Source: JAJVID01 sp036565725
GTDB taxonomy: Bacteria > Acidobacteriota > Blastocatellia > RBC074
Length of the DNA stretch: 7,060 bases
Assembly: GCA_036565725.1 (NCBI GenBank)
Contig: DATCXQ010000052.1
Location: 1 to 7,060, forward strand
Direction: 5' to 3'
Below, one piece after another: positions 6,541 through 7,060 of the stretch. The notes below the pieces were generated by a model, which worked only from the letters and a program-made list of their open reading frames with translations, ran no database searches and had not been told where the DNA came from. The position numbers and the translations under genes are program-made. Position 1 is the first letter of the stretch. Each line of letters begins with the position of its first letter.

Positions 6541-7060
6541 CTAGTGTGAACTCGCGGAGTCCTTTACGTTCATGCTGGCGAGGAACGCTTTCGCCTCCTC
6601 GATCTCGGGCCTGATGCTATCGGCTTGGCGGCACAGCGTCACGAGTTTGCCGTAGTAAGCCTTCGCCTTCTTCTGATCTGCCGCGAGCTTGGCCGCGCGC
6701 GCCGCGCCGTAAAGTCCGTTGAACCGATTGGGCGCACGGCGAAGAGATACCTCGAACGCCTGCAAGGCCGCCAATGGTCGCTTAAGTTCCAGTAGCAGCT
6801 CGCCAAGTTGCTCGCGCGCCGGAAGAACGCTGCCGGGCGTCACCGGGTGTTTTTCAGTCGCGTCATCCAACTCCGCCGCCGCGGTCATCAGCCTGAGCGA
6901 TTCTCCATGCTTGCCTTCGGCATACGCTAGCCAGGCCGACGCAACCTGACGCTCGATCTCAACCTGTTTGGCCCAATCGAAATCGCCTTTGATTTCGGTG
7001 AGCGCCTGTCGGATGGCAGCTAGTTTCTCGACCTCATGGCGCGCCGAAGCCGTATCGCCG
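6541..7060 (-). CDS. tetratricopeptide repeat protein, C-terminal part
   Basis: The 3' end of a gene whose start lies beyond the window; 172 residues are visible, open to position 7060. The sequence is helical throughout. An alpha-helical N-terminal portion (HEVEKLAAIRQALTEIKGDF..., QVEIERQVASAWLAYAEG) is followed by ESLRLMTAAAELDDATEKHP and two TPR-like helix pairs at about visible residues 78-111 (ARE.LGELLLELKRPLAAL.AFE.SLRRAPN) and 112-145 (RFNGLYGAARAAKLAADQKKAKAYYGKLVTL). The 'DATEKHPVTPG' and 'APNRFNGLYGAARAA' blocks are familiar from large periplasmic or secreted TPR proteins of unknown function in Acidobacteriota and related phyla. TPRs bind partner proteins; the partner here is unknown. 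Any signal peptide would be outside the window. An in-frame ATG at 6888 is internal and not the start. Confidence 0.85.
   Translation of the reverse strand, partial: GDTASARHEVEKLAAIRQALTEIKGDFDWAKQVEIERQVASAWLAYAEGKHGESLRLMTAAAELDDATEKHPVTPGSVLPAREQLGELLLELKRPLAALQAFEVSLRRAPNRFNGLYGAARAAKLAADQKKAKAYYGKLVTLCRQADSIRPEIEEAKAFLASMNVKDSASSH

Overview
This is a bacterial chromosomal window of moderately high GC. It most resembles an environmental Acidobacteriota genome, possibly Blastocatellia. That assignment is an inference from gene content (a large secreted M28 peptidase with a PA-like insert, a DUF2784 membrane protein, an acidobacterial-looking tetratricopeptide protein, an 'ALENLALRQQL'-type integrase remnant) and from a long GC-rich palindromic repeat. 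No rRNA, tRNA or CRISPR array is visible.

Layout. Positions 1-390 are intergenic and carry a cluster of GCGGAT/ATCCGC repeats in both orientations. A small four-helix membrane protein lies on the minus strand (391-873) with a strong Shine-Dalgarno. Positions 874-1419 hold two adjacent hairpins and a possible decayed reading frame. A one-helix, proline-tailed small protein (1420-1725, minus) and a DUF2784 membrane protein (1962-2336, plus) are divergently transcribed from a 236-bp spacer with a promoter candidate for each. After a short reading frame split by an amber codon comes a minus-strand HTH-XRE plus S24/UmuD-like autoprotease (2541-3218), probably a self-cleaving stress repressor.

Positions 3219-4854 form an unsettled accessory stretch: candidate operators, an orphan C-terminal tail reminiscent of PEP-CTERM signals whose stop codon sits in a 14-bp inverted repeat, a 125-bp foldback element with perfect 29-bp arms, a small membrane ORF whose last 40 or so codons are supplied by that foldback, a truncated integrase/transposase and a 37-nt stem-loop. 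The window closes with the secreted M28 metallopeptidase (4855-6492, plus), behind a recognisable promoter, converging on the 3' part of a tetratricopeptide-like gene (6541 to beyond 7060, minus).

The genes do not form one pathway or operon; most are single units with their own start signals. The parts most worth a second look are the foldback element and its use as coding sequence, and the repressor-UmuD-like fusion without a visible polymerase partner. No complete new defence or biosynthetic system is evident.
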